This document shows positions 27,658 to 36,662 of a DNA stretch of 64,000 bases, in pieces. The DNA is taken from the NCBI RefSeq assembly GCF_000018605.1, contig NC_010003.1, forward strand, positions 62,001-126,000. Direction: 5' to 3'. Position 1 is the stretch's first letter; each line of letters begins with the position of its first letter. The notes under the pieces are model-generated. The model ran no database searches. It saw only the letters and a list, made by a program, of their open reading frames with translations, and was not told where the DNA came from. The stretch comes from Petrotoga mobilis SJ95. Lineage in GTDB: Bacteria; Thermotogota; Thermotogae; Petrotogales; Petrotogaceae. Both the position numbers and the translations under genes were made by a program.

Positions 27658-28248
27658 TTATTTCCCTTTTCTAGTGAGTTTATTTCTAAATTTGAAATTA
27701 ACGTTTTGTGGAGGAAAAATTCCCTTGTTGATACCACGAACTTCTTCGATTGAATAAAATGCATTTGGATTGAACTCATTAACTATATCGATAATCTTTT
27801 TTAAATCTTTCCTCCTAACCACACTGTAGATAATTTTTACAGGTCCTTTAGATCCTTCCGCATCTATACTCGTCACTCCAAAACCCTCTTTATTCAAATA
27901 ATCAACTAAAGGTTGGGCTTCTTTATTGGTTATGACACGTACTAAATTTACTCCAATAGCTATTTTCTCTTCCAAAAAAGCCCCCAGATAGTTTCCAGTA
28001 GCGAATCCCAAGGCATAGGCAATCGCATAAAGAGGTTTATCCAAATTATTCATAACTTGAGAAATAGCTATAAGCCATACCGTTATTTCAAAAAATCCTA
28101 GTACCGATGCCCAAAACTTAATCCCTTTTGAGACGAAGATGATTCTTATCGTCATCAGACTTACATCACAAAGCCTCATGGCAAAAATTATAATGGGAAA
28201 GATTACCAGGGAAAAAAAGGTAGAATCCACAAAAGAAGAAACTTCCAC
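27658..28248 (-). CDS. UPF0316 family membrane protein (DUF5698-DUF2179)
   Basis: A 196-residue protein. About 110 residues of transmembrane helices (with MRLCDVSLMTIRIIFVSKG) are followed by a cytosolic DUF2179 ferredoxin-like domain (VYSVVRRKDLKKIIDIV-type segment). The DUF2179 domain is shared with YitT-type proteins, and the function is unknown. The start is GTG at 28248 with AAAGGAGTG upstream, so the long ATG-less beginning is real. It is divergent from the secreted-protein gene at 28363. Confidence 0.85.
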   Translation of the reverse strand: MEVSSFVDSTFFSLVIFPIIIFAMRLCDVSLMTIRIIFVSKGIKFWASVLGFFEITVWLIAISQVMNNLDKPLYAIAYALGFATGNYLGAFLEEKIAIGVNLVRVITNKEAQPLVDYLNKEGFGVTSIDAEGSKGPVKIIYSVVRRKDLKKIIDIVNEFNPNAFYSIEEVRGINKGIFPPQNVNFKFRNKLTRKGK

Positions 28249-28313
28249 TATATCTTCACTCCTTTTAATGTTGATTATTTTTTGTCATTCCAAAATATCT
28301 TATCATATTTAAG

Positions 28314-28322
28314 TGATATAAT
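28314..28322 (+). promoter_or_regulatory. Extended -10 promoter before the secreted-protein operon
   Basis: TGATATAAT lies about 40 nt upstream of the TTG start at 28363. No clear -35 box is visible. Confidence 0.55.
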
Positions 28323-28362
28323 ATAGAGAAATATAAATAAAATTAGGAAAGGAGATAATCTC

Positions 28363-29865
28363 TTGCGAAAAATAATTCTACTTTTTATTTTTTTGAATAT
28401 CTTTAACTTGTTGTTTTCTTTGAATCTTGATTCATTCTTTAAGACTATCGAGCTAGTCAACAGCAAAGAAGAGATTGTGTCATTTTATTTCACTAACAAC
28501 TCCGACAGTAAAATTATTGTACATATTAGTTCGTTTTTAGAAAATTCACTCTTTGAAGTATCTTATCCAAATGAAATTAGTTTACTGCCCTATGAAACAA
28601 AAAAAGCCGATTTTTTAGTCAAAGGTTCGAAATCTACAGAAGGTACTCATATTATTACTTTTTCTGTATCGGTTGAGGATAATTTACCAATCGATTCGAA
28701 GGTATCTAAAATTAGCTTCCCAATTATTATAAAAATTGTAGATTTGAATACTTCGAATATGCAAATTTCTTTAGATATGTATTGTGATTCCCCCTTTATT
28801 TCAAATAAAGAGAACTTAGGTACTTTTTTCCCGATACGATTATCTAACAATAGCAATTGGGAAATTGATGTTTGGGGAACATTTTCTTTGTATAAATTAA
28901 GTAATAATCATTTGATTTTTCAAAAATCCCTTTTTCAGGACCAATCTATAAATCTTTTACCTCATACTAGCAAAGAAGGCGATATTTTTATCGAAAAATA
29001 TTTAGTTCCCGAAGAATACAAGATTAGAGCAGAGTTATATTATGGATATAAAGATTATTTTCAAGAAAAATACGTTTATGAGAAAGAATTCAAAATATCA
29101 GAGGATACGTACAAAGAAAGAAAAATGGTTAACATAACTACATATCCTGATCAAATTTATATAAAAATACCTAAACAAATGAGCCCACGGGAGTATATCA
29201 CTACTCCGGTAGAATTTTCTTTGGATATACTTAATAATGATTTTTTAGATATAAACGTTTTTTTGGATTTTGAAAAGCAAGAAAACTTTTTTAATAGAAA
29301 TACTAACTATAAGTATTTATCTATTACATCTAACAAATTATCAATACCTAAATACCAAAAAGTAGAAGCAAATCTAATAGCAGATTACAGAAGATCAAAT
29401 TTGGTAGAATTAAGGGGCGAATACTACGCTAACTTAAGCCTAATAGGAGAAAACAACGATGAAACTCAAGTGGTGCAAAGTAAAATCAATATTCCAGTGA
29501 TAATAGATTTTGGAGATAATGTATATAATTCGGAATTAAACGTATACATAAAAGAGAATAATATTTTAAACGACTTCTATAACAATATAACAATCGGTTT
29601 TGAAATAAAAAATACGGGAAACTCATCTATTAATTATGATATCTACATGAAAAAATGGAACTCTACCACAAATAACCAGATAGGAAACAAAATTATAGTA
29701 AAATCCCAACAACCTCTCTTAGCTAATCAAACAGATGAATTCACAGAAAAATTAGTTACTGAATTAGGAGTGGATGAAATTTTAATAGAGGTTGTTACAA
29801 GTTCAGGTACTGATCCCAGTGAAATAATTAAAGTTGAGAATTATGCACTAAAAATTGATAGATAA
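28363..29865 (+). CDS. Secreted protein with Ig-like beta domains, 500 aa
   Basis: I do not recognise a named family. A signal peptide (hydrophobic residues 5-18, IILLFIFLNIFNLLFS) is followed by about 480 residues of beta-rich sequence. Repeated patterns such as FYFTNNSDSKIIVHI, FSLDILNNDFLDINVF and FEIKNTGNSSINYDI resemble Ig-like/NEW3-type domains seen in exported proteins. The TTG start has AAAGGAGA upstream. It is followed 20 nt later by an outer-membrane-type protein, then by a two-component system, which suggests an envelope function. Confidence 0.7.
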   Translation: MRKIILLFIFLNIFNLLFSLNLDSFFKTIELVNSKEEIVSFYFTNNSDSKIIVHISSFLENSLFEVSYPNEISLLPYETKKADFLVKGSKSTEGTHIITFSVSVEDNLPIDSKVSKISFPIIIKIVDLNTSNMQISLDMYCDSPFISNKENLGTFFPIRLSNNSNWEIDVWGTFSLYKLSNNHLIFQKSLFQDQSINLLPHTSKEGDIFIEKYLVPEEYKIRAELYYGYKDYFQEKYVYEKEFKISEDTYKERKMVNITTYPDQIYIKIPKQMSPREYITTPVEFSLDILNNDFLDINVFLDFEKQENFFNRNTNYKYLSITSNKLSIPKYQKVEANLIADYRRSNLVELRGEYYANLSLIGENNDETQVVQSKINIPVIIDFGDNVYNSELNVYIKENNILNDFYNNITIGFEIKNTGNSSINYDIYMKKWNSTTNNQIGNKIIVKSQQPLLANQTDEFTEKLVTELGVDEILIEVVTSSGTDPSEIIKVENYALKIDR

Positions 29866-29885
29866 AATAAGAAAGGTGACAAAAG

Positions 29886-31232
29886 TTGAAAAAAGTTCTA
29901 ATATTAATAATAGTCGTCTTTTCAGCCTCTTTTTACTTTTCAAATATTCACTTAAGTTTTAATGAAACCCTTCTTCAAGAAGTACTACAAAAAATTGAGG
30001 AAGCTAGTGGAAGCATTATTTTAACAAAAGCCAATACTTTAGGGAAAATTACAAAGGAAATAAATACTTTAGATTTGGAAAGCGCTTTAGATATTGTCTT
30101 ATACTCTACCGACTATGAATACAAAAAAATAGGACATAATTTGTATTTGGTGGGAGATTTCGATTTAATAATTCAAGGATCAGTACAAAATGCTACAGAG
30201 ATTAACTTTGATAGTTTAGAAATAGCAAAAATATCTAATATACTGATGCTTTTAAATCAGAGGGTTAGAAGAGTCCCTAACTCGAATAGTATAATCTTGT
30301 TTGGTAAAGACGAATTATCGTATGAAATATTAGATTTTTTCAACTTCTTGGATGACAACGTAGGAGAAAACAAAGTGATCACATATTCATCTTCACATAA
30401 AATTTCAAAAAATGTCTATGATTATTTAATCTTTTTAGAAAAAAACCATAAAAGTCCCCCGCTTGAAAATCAAGATGCTATCGGATTTCTAGAATCAAAC
30501 TTTTCATTTCTTACGGATCTAGAAAAAGTTGAATTTTATGAAAGCTTTGGTGTGAATGAAACAGATGTTAACCTTAATGAAAATATAAACAATTATTATT
30601 TGGCAGAAAAAGACGGAGAATACAGAGTTTTAGTTACTTCAAGGTTTAATCTAGAAAATCTAATAAACAATGAAAAAACAAAAAATGTCTCACATATAAA
30701 AACCTCATTTGGAGTAAGTTACCAATTCTATTCTAACGAAATTATGTCTAATATTTCTTTGCAATTCAACAAATCTTACTTTGATATCTCTTTTGACTTT
30801 AATAACAACTTTAAATTTGCATATGCAACGGAATTGAAAGATAAGGTAAGAATTGGAGCGATCCTGAAAAATGAAGAAGATCAGATAAATATATCTTTTT
30901 TATTAGACGATTACGAAGATTTCAATAATTTTGGTCTATACGGTATTCTTCAGATAAACAGTCAGATAGAAAATCTTAGAAGTATTTTAGTAGATTTAAA
31001 TCAACTAACCTACGATTTAGTGGCTGCAAAAACTTATACCTTTGGAGATAAACAAAAAAACGAATTGTCTTTATACCCTGGAATTGGCCTCTCAATAAGT
31101 AAGAAAGATCAAGCAACTTTATATTTTAATTTCGGTGCGCAGTATGCTTTCCCTTTTCAAAAAAGCGCGGCTTTGTTTTCTTACTTATACCATCAAAGCT
31201 TACACACTATCAGTTTATCAATTGAATTTTAA
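29886..31232 (+). CDS. STN/secretin-N-like domain plus C-terminal beta-barrel protein
   Basis: 448 residues with a signal peptide (1-18). Residues about 22-95 have the STN/secretin N0 pattern (LSFNETLLQEVLQKIEEASG, then LESALDIVLYSTDYEYKKIG, then LYLVGD). Residues 100-160 resemble a secretin N1 domain (IAKISNILMLLNQRV, then SIILFGKD). The final 200 residues alternate like beta-strands and end in Phe, a typical outer-membrane barrel signal. I see no classical secretin core. The start is TTG behind AAAGGTGA. It may be an envelope or toga component paired with the preceding gene. Confidence 0.6.
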   Translation: MKKVLILIIVVFSASFYFSNIHLSFNETLLQEVLQKIEEASGSIILTKANTLGKITKEINTLDLESALDIVLYSTDYEYKKIGHNLYLVGDFDLIIQGSVQNATEINFDSLEIAKISNILMLLNQRVRRVPNSNSIILFGKDELSYEILDFFNFLDDNVGENKVITYSSSHKISKNVYDYLIFLEKNHKSPPLENQDAIGFLESNFSFLTDLEKVEFYESFGVNETDVNLNENINNYYLAEKDGEYRVLVTSRFNLENLINNEKTKNVSHIKTSFGVSYQFYSNEIMSNISLQFNKSYFDISFDFNNNFKFAYATELKDKVRIGAILKNEEDQINISFLLDDYEDFNNFGLYGILQINSQIENLRSILVDLNQLTYDLVAAKTYTFGDKQKNELSLYPGIGLSISKKDQATLYFNFGAQYAFPFQKSAALFSYLYHQSLHTISLSIEF

Positions 31233-31235
31233 CTA

Positions 31236-31244
31236 GGGGCGCTA
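31236..31244 (+). repeat. Leader motif GGGGCGCTA before the response regulator
   Basis: This matches the 3' end of the dispersed leader repeat. Its 5' half is missing here. It lies 47 nt before the start codon at 31291. Confidence 0.45.
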
Positions 31245-31290
31245 TTAAAGTTTTTAAAGACATTAATTTTAATTTTGGGGAGGATTACAA

Positions 31291-31965
31291 ATGTTTAGAA
31301 TTCTAGTGGTAGAAGATGATAAAGCAATCTCAAGGCTTTTAGAGTTGGAATTAACTCATGTCGGCTACAACGTAAAAATAGCAAAAGATGGAGATGAGGC
31401 TTTAAAATTCTATGAAAATTTTAAGCCTGATATAATATTATTGGATATAATGTTGCCTATAAGAGATGGATTTGAAGTTGCTGAGGCAATTAGAGACTAT
31501 GACAGTGATATTGGAATAATAATGATCACAGCCAAAGGAGAGTTGGAAAGTAAGGTTAAAGGTTTAAAAAATGCTGATGATTATGTCGTTAAACCTTTTG
31601 AAATAGAAGAAATATTGGCAAGAATAGAGGCTTTATTAAAAAGAATGGGGAAAACTAAAGAACTAATAAAAGTAGGAGACATAGAGATTTATCCTCAAAA
31701 CATGGAAGTTCTTGTAAACAAAAAAAATGTTCATTTGAGCCTCACGGAATTTAACATACTAAAGTTACTGGCTATCAATAAAAATATAGTTGTCTCAAAA
31801 GAAAAAATCTTAGAAGAGATTTGGGGATACTACGATGAAGAGAACAACAACTTAGTTGAAGTATACATCAATTATTTAAGAAAAAAATTGAAAGATTCCA
31901 CACAAAATATAGAAACTGTGCGAGGTGTTGGTTACGTTATTAGGGAGAAAGAAAGTAAAACATAG
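31291..31965 (+). CDS. OmpR-family response regulator
   Basis: A 224-residue regulator with a receiver domain carrying acidic residues VVEDD (9-10), the phosphoacceptor D52 in LLDIMLP and the conserved KPFE lysine near 101. A winged-helix DNA-binding domain follows (LTEFNILKLLA, then VEVYINYLRKKL, then VRGVGYVI). It is encoded directly before, and overlapping, its sensor kinase. Being downstream of two envelope genes, it may respond to envelope state, but this is inferred from position only. Confidence 0.93.
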   Translation: MFRILVVEDDKAISRLLELELTHVGYNVKIAKDGDEALKFYENFKPDIILLDIMLPIRDGFEVAEAIRDYDSDIGIIMITAKGELESKVKGLKNADDYVVKPFEIEEILARIEALLKRMGKTKELIKVGDIEIYPQNMEVLVNKKNVHLSLTEFNILKLLAINKNIVVSKEKILEEIWGYYDEENNNLVEVYINYLRKKLKDSTQNIETVRGVGYVIREKESKT

Positions 31966-33283
31966 TGCAATTTTTAGACAAACAATAGTTTTTACAGCCA
32001 TTACTATGAGTATAGTATTGACAATTGTTGGCATAGTGAGGATCGTTTTTGTACAATTCACACTTCAAAGTTACAACGACATGTATATTGCACAATTGAA
32101 TGTAAGTGGACTGAATAGGGGAAATGCTAACAATCCTCAGGAACCTCTAGATTTGCTTTACCAAATTATGCAAGATTCAAGTGTATTGAGAAGAAGTTTA
32201 TTATCAAACAGGATCGTCATTCTAGACGGACAGTTGATTTCAGACCCTTATGGTTTGATAAAGGAGAATTTCAAAATTCCTAGGTTACCGTATCTTTATG
32301 AATCTGATGGAATGTACTACATCTTTGCAGGTGTTCCTATATTTGGTTCATCTCTTTTAATAGTCGGCGGACCATCTCTTGAGCTAACAGCTCTTTTGAG
32401 AAACTTTGAAAAAGCCGTTTTTGTCATAATAACGACTGGTCTTTTTATATCACTATTGGTATCTTATTTTTTAGCAAAAAGCACACTAAAACCAGTAGTC
32501 AAAATGGCAGAACAAATATCTGAAATAGATGCCAATACCATAGATAAGAGGATATCAGAACAAAAATCACAAGAATTCGATATCTTCGCACAAAAATTAA
32601 ATTCTATGTTGGATAGAATTGAAAATGCTTTTGAAATACAAAATCAATTCGTTTCCGATGTTTCTCATGAGCTGAGAACACCTTTAACTTCTATAAATGG
32701 TTACATTAAAATGCTGAAAAGATGGGGGAAAAACGATCCCAAAATTATGGAAGAATCACTGAACAGTATAGAAGCATCCAGCGAATATTTAAGGGATCTA
32801 GTTGAACAGCTCTTGCTTCTGACTAAAAACGATTACCAAATCAAAAAAGAAAATATTGATATTAAAAACGTAGTAAAAGAAACTTTGAACCTTTTTAAAT
32901 TAGAATTGAACGAATTCAATATAGATATACAAGGAAAAAGTTTTACAGTGAACAGCTCTAACGAATATCTCTCTTTAATCCTCAAAATTTTCATTGAAAA
33001 CGCAATAAAATACTCATCAAATCAAAAAGAGATAACAATAAAATTAGACCCAGATCAAAAGAGCATAAGTATACAAGACCATGGTATCGGTATTGAACAA
33101 ACTAAATTAAAAAATATCTTTGAAAGGTTCTACAAAGTGGACTCTTCTCGAAGCGATAAAGGCCATGGATTAGGATTATCAATAGCAAAAAAACTAGCTG
33201 ATGCGTTAGATATTGAATTAAAAGCCTATTCTGAATTAGGTAAAGGTAGTACTTTTACCTTGATCTTTTTGAATCAACTGTGA
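31925..33283 (+). CDS. Sensor histidine kinase
   Basis: About 452 residues: a transmembrane helix near 20-45, an extracytoplasmic sensor region of about 90 residues, a second helix near 150-175, HAMP, HisKA with VSDVSHELRTPLTSI, and a HATPase domain (IENAIKYSSN, DHGIGI, GHGLGLSIAKKL). The start is uncertain. The GTG at 31925 gives a 41-nt overlap with the regulator gene. AGGGAG at 31942-31947 could instead serve a non-ATG start slightly downstream, because no ATG occurs before about residue 28. Confidence 0.9.
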   Translation: MLVTLLGRKKVKHSAIFRQTIVFTAITMSIVLTIVGIVRIVFVQFTLQSYNDMYIAQLNVSGLNRGNANNPQEPLDLLYQIMQDSSVLRRSLLSNRIVILDGQLISDPYGLIKENFKIPRLPYLYESDGMYYIFAGVPIFGSSLLIVGGPSLELTALLRNFEKAVFVIITTGLFISLLVSYFLAKSTLKPVVKMAEQISEIDANTIDKRISEQKSQEFDIFAQKLNSMLDRIENAFEIQNQFVSDVSHELRTPLTSINGYIKMLKRWGKNDPKIMEESLNSIEASSEYLRDLVEQLLLLTKNDYQIKKENIDIKNVVKETLNLFKLELNEFNIDIQGKSFTVNSSNEYLSLILKIFIENAIKYSSNQKEITIKLDPDQKSISIQDHGIGIEQTKLKNIFERFYKVDSSRSDKGHGLGLSIAKKLADALDIELKAYSELGKGSTFTLIFLNQL

Positions 33284-33296
33284 GGAGGAAGCTAAC

Positions 33297-34430
33297 GTGG
33301 TTTATTTCGACAACAACGCAACTACCCAAGTTGATAGAGAGGTTGCTGATTTGATTTTGAAATATATGACAGAATACTATGCAAATCCCAACTCTATTCA
33401 TCAATTTGGAGTAAATGTTGAAAACGATTTAGAAGAAGCACGAGAGCAAATTTCCGAGGTACTTAAAGTTTTACCCACGGAGATCTTTTTCACCTCTTGT
33501 GCTACTGAATCAATAAATTGGGTTATAAAAGGAGTTGCTAAAGCCAACAAAAATAGAGGAAAACATATTGTAACCTCTACCATAGAGCATTCCGCTGTTA
33601 TTAACACACTCAAGCAACTAGAAAGGGATGGCTTCGAAGTATCCTATATAAATGTGAATGATAAAGGAGTAATAGATCCAAATGAATTGTCAAAAAATAT
33701 AAGACAAGATACCATACTAGTGAGCTTAATGGCTGCAAATAATGAAGTCGGTACCTTGCAACCTGTTGATGATGCCTACAAAATCATAAAAGAAAAAAAT
33801 GAAGAAACATACTTTCACATTGATGCTGTACAAGCTATTGGTAAAATTCCCTTTGATTTGTACAAATATAAATGTGATTTCGCTTCCTTTTCTGCACATA
33901 AATTTCATGGTCCAAAAGGTGTAGGTATTCTTTACAAACGTAGAGGAACAAGAATATTCCCCTTCATAACAGGAGGTTCTCAAGAAAATGGGATGAGAGC
34001 AGGAACGCAAAATGTTCCAGGAATCATAGGTACGGCTATGGCTTTGAAAAAATCTATTGAAAATCTTGACATAATGAATTCGAATATAAAAAATATTAGG
34101 GATCATCTAGCCGAAGAATTACTAAAAATGGGAGCAAAGATAGTTACTCCCCTAGAAAACTCCGTTCCAAATACATTAGCTTTTTTCTTTCCTAATATAC
34201 GAGGAGATATTATTGTAAACGCCCTCTCAGAAGAAGAAATTTATGTATCAACCACTTCTGCATGCTCAAGTAAGATTAAATCCTTCAGTAGAGTTATGGA
34301 AAGTATGGGATACAAAAATGACGAGGCAAGTGGTATGATACGAATTAGCTTATCTCACCTGAATAACGACGATGAGGCCGAATTATTCGTGATTAAGTTA
34401 AAAAATGTCTTAAAATTTTTGAATTATTGA
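33297..34430 (+). CDS. Cysteine desulfurase (NifS/IscS family)
   Basis: A 377-residue PLP enzyme that moves sulfur from cysteine to Fe-S cluster or thiolation pathways. ATESINWVIKG, HIDAVQAIGKI, the PLP lysine in SFSAHKFHGPKGVGILY and the catalytic cysteine in STTSACSSK are all present. The start is GTG behind GAGGAGGAA. It follows the sensor kinase by 13 nt, although a function shared with it is doubtful. No IscU gene is adjacent. Confidence 0.92.
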   Translation: MVYFDNNATTQVDREVADLILKYMTEYYANPNSIHQFGVNVENDLEEAREQISEVLKVLPTEIFFTSCATESINWVIKGVAKANKNRGKHIVTSTIEHSAVINTLKQLERDGFEVSYINVNDKGVIDPNELSKNIRQDTILVSLMAANNEVGTLQPVDDAYKIIKEKNEETYFHIDAVQAIGKIPFDLYKYKCDFASFSAHKFHGPKGVGILYKRRGTRIFPFITGGSQENGMRAGTQNVPGIIGTAMALKKSIENLDIMNSNIKNIRDHLAEELLKMGAKIVTPLENSVPNTLAFFFPNIRGDIIVNALSEEEIYVSTTSACSSKIKSFSRVMESMGYKNDEASGMIRISLSHLNNDDEAELFVIKLKNVLKFLNY

Positions 34431-34446
34431 CTTTTTAATGTATAAT
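34419..34446 (+). promoter_or_regulatory. Promoter of the yicC-remA-gmk operon
   Basis: -35 TTGAAT (34419-34424) and -10 TATAAT (34441-34446) with a 16-nt spacer, overlapping the end of the desulfurase gene and 22 nt before the yicC start. Confidence 0.65.
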
Positions 34447-34467
34447 AAACATAAAGGGGGCGAAATT

Positions 34468-35352
34468 ATGCGAAGTATGACCGGTTATGGGAGATTAACA
34501 AAAAATATTGGCGATTATAGCTATAATGTAGAAATAAAATCTCTCAACTCCAAAAATCTAAACATCAACACTTCAATCTCACCTTTGTTTTCTCCATTAG
34601 AATTACATATTCAAAATCTTGTGAAAAAATACTTCAAAAGAGGAACCTTGCGAATTTCTGTAGATATAAAATTATTGAAAACAGACGACATAATCGATGT
34701 TGACTTAGGGCTAGCTAAAGCCTATTACAACGCCCTCAACAGTTTGATCAACGAACTGCATTTAGCAGATGATGTTAATTTAGAAGATCTGTTAAAATTT
34801 AAAGATATTGTTAAAATTTCCATTGATGAAAAAACTATCGATGATATTTGGGAAGGTGCGAAAGAAGTTTTAAAAGAGGTTATCGAAACCGTATTGAAAT
34901 ATCAAAAGGAAGAAGGGAAAGATCTAAAAGACTTTCTTGATGGCTATTTGACTGAACTTGAAGATATCATTATTAAAATAGAGGAAAATGCTCAGCAAAT
35001 GAAAGAAAAATATAGAGAACAGTTAAAACACAACGTTAATTCTTTGATTAGTAATATAGATAGCATCGATGAAAATAGGTTAGAAATGGAAATAGTCTTA
35101 TTAGCAGAAAGAGCCGACATTAGCGAAGAAATGGATAGATTAAAAAGTCACACTAGAAGGTTTAAAAATTTTCTAGAAAATGAAAATAATAACGACAGTA
35201 TAGGGCAAGAACTAGATTTTATCTGTCAAGAAATGCATAGGGAATTAAACACGATCGCCTCCAAGTCAAAAATTTTAGATATAACTAACCTTTCCTTGGA
35301 AGGGAGAACCCTGGTTAATAAAATTCGAGAGCAAGTTCAAAATCTTCATTGA
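34468..35352 (+). CDS. YicC family endoribonuclease-type protein
   Basis: A 294-residue protein beginning MRSMTGYGRL, the invariant YicC N-terminus, and ending with the DUF1732 segment (RLEMEIVLLAERADISEEMDRL, then ELDFICQEMHRELNTIASKS). E. coli YicC has been reported to be an endoribonuclease. The ATG at 34468 has GGGGGCG upstream, so the frame-extending ATG at 34438 is rejected. The order yicC-remA-gmk-rpoZ is common in Firmicutes and Thermotogota. Confidence 0.9.
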   Translation: MRSMTGYGRLTKNIGDYSYNVEIKSLNSKNLNINTSISPLFSPLELHIQNLVKKYFKRGTLRISVDIKLLKTDDIIDVDLGLAKAYYNALNSLINELHLADDVNLEDLLKFKDIVKISIDEKTIDDIWEGAKEVLKEVIETVLKYQKEEGKDLKDFLDGYLTELEDIIIKIEENAQQMKEKYREQLKHNVNSLISNIDSIDENRLEMEIVLLAERADISEEMDRLKSHTRRFKNFLENENNNDSIGQELDFICQEMHRELNTIASKSKILDITNLSLEGRTLVNKIREQVQNLH

Positions 35353-35466
35353 ATTATGGTAAGTGATCAAAAATATCGCATTGAAGTACGCATAATTTGC
35401 ATTTTAAAGGTGTTTAAGGCAAGGATGAATCTTAGCTAAATCTTTTTGTTGGTGGAGGTGTTCTTC

Positions 35467-35754
35467 ATGTATGGATTAATTAACATAGGTTTTGGAAATA
35501 TCGTTGTTGGTGATAGGGTTATAGCCATTGTTTCTCCTACTTCTCAACCTTTAAAAAGATTAAAAGAAATCGCCGAACAGCAAGGAAAGTTATTAGAAGT
35601 AAACCACGGAAGAAAAACTAGAGCATTTATAATAACCGACTCTGGCCATGTTATAGCCAGCGCAATCCAACCAGAAACAATTACCAATAGATTTTTGCAG
35701 AACTATTATGACATAGAAAAAGTTTTGGATAAAATACGCAAGGAAGTACTATAA
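35467..35754 (+). CDS. remA: RemA-like DUF370 regulatory protein
   Basis: A 95-residue protein of the DUF370/RemA family ([40 protein letters not shown]). In Bacillus subtilis RemA is a ring-forming DNA-binding activator of matrix and osmoprotection genes. The ATG at 35467 has GGTGGAGGTG 6-7 nt upstream. The stop precedes the gmk start by 2 nt. Confidence 0.88.
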   Translation: MYGLINIGFGNIVVGDRVIAIVSPTSQPLKRLKEIAEQQGKLLEVNHGRKTRAFIITDSGHVIASAIQPETITNRFLQNYYDIEKVLDKIRKEVL

Positions 35755-35756
35755 AA

Positions 35757-36365
35757 ATGGAGGGTTTACTTTACATCGTTAGTGGACCATCAGGTGCAGG
35801 AAAATCTACATTGATAAAAAATGTTTTAGACAAAATTATTGGCTTTTCATTTTCTGTTTCCTATACCACAAGAGAAAAAAGACCAGGAGAGATTGACGGA
35901 AAAGATTATTTTTTTGTTGATAAAAGCACCTTTTTTAAAATGAAAGAAGATGGAGAATTTCTCGAGTGGGCTGAGGTTCATGGAAATTATTATGCAACTT
36001 CCAAAAAATTTATTGAGGAAAAGTTAAAAGAAAGTCGAGGCCTTGTTTTAGATGTCGATGTTCAAGGAGCTTTAAATATTAAAAAAATTTATAAGAACGC
36101 CATATACATTTTTATTTTACCTCCCTCAAATGAGGATCTAGAAAAAAGACTAAAAAAAAGGGGTACCGAATCAAAAGATTCTTTGGAAATAAGGCTAAAA
36201 GATGCACAGTGGGAGATTTCTCATATGAAAGATTTCGATTACGTTATTGTCAACCAGGAAATTGAAGAATCAACAAATCAACTCATATCAGTTCTCGTGG
36301 CAGAACAACTTAAGAGAGAAAGGTTCGATGACAAAACTCCGTTTTTTTTTAAAAAACAACTATGA
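35757..36365 (+). CDS. gmk: Guanylate kinase
   Basis: A 202-residue nucleoside monophosphate kinase phosphorylating GMP/dGMP. The P-loop GPSGAGKST is at residues 9-17, and the GMP-binding SYTTREKRPGEIDGKDYFF is near 38-57. The length is normal. It is translated immediately after remA and before rpoZ, a widely conserved order. Confidence 0.95.
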   Translation: MEGLLYIVSGPSGAGKSTLIKNVLDKIIGFSFSVSYTTREKRPGEIDGKDYFFVDKSTFFKMKEDGEFLEWAEVHGNYYATSKKFIEEKLKESRGLVLDVDVQGALNIKKIYKNAIYIFILPPSNEDLEKRLKKRGTESKDSLEIRLKDAQWEISHMKDFDYVIVNQEIEESTNQLISVLVAEQLKRERFDDKTPFFFKKQL

Positions 36366-36390
36366 ATTTTAAATTAAGAGGTGAAATCAA

Positions 36391-36609
36391 ATGAATTTGG
36401 GAATAAATTACGATAGAATATTAAATAAAGCGAAGTATAAATATGTAATTCCTATTATTGCAGCTAAAAGGGCTGAAACTCTAAAAAACTTAGATGAATT
36501 GAAAGGGATTACTGAGAAAAAAGACTACGTAAGCATCGCCTTAAAAGAATTAGAAAACGGTAAAATACAAGTCAAAAATTCAGCTTTATTAGATAGTTTA
36601 AGTAAATAG
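36391..36609 (+). CDS. rpoZ: RNA polymerase omega subunit
   Basis: A 72-residue omega subunit, with YVIPIIAAKRAETL carrying the conserved AAKRA helix and YVSIALKELENGKI the C-terminal part. It assists assembly of the beta' subunit. It lies 25 nt after gmk, as in most bacteria, and has a TAAGAGGTG ribosome binding site. Confidence 0.88.
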   Translation: MNLGINYDRILNKAKYKYVIPIIAAKRAETLKNLDELKGITEKKDYVSIALKELENGKIQVKNSALLDSLSK

Positions 36610-36662
36610 TCTAATTATAACTTTCATAATACTTTTAAAAACATTCACTTCGGGAGGGTAAA

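Noticed and set aside
36610-36662. T-box riboswitch before serS
   Set aside because: Only 53 nt separate rpoZ and serS, too short for a T-box leader.
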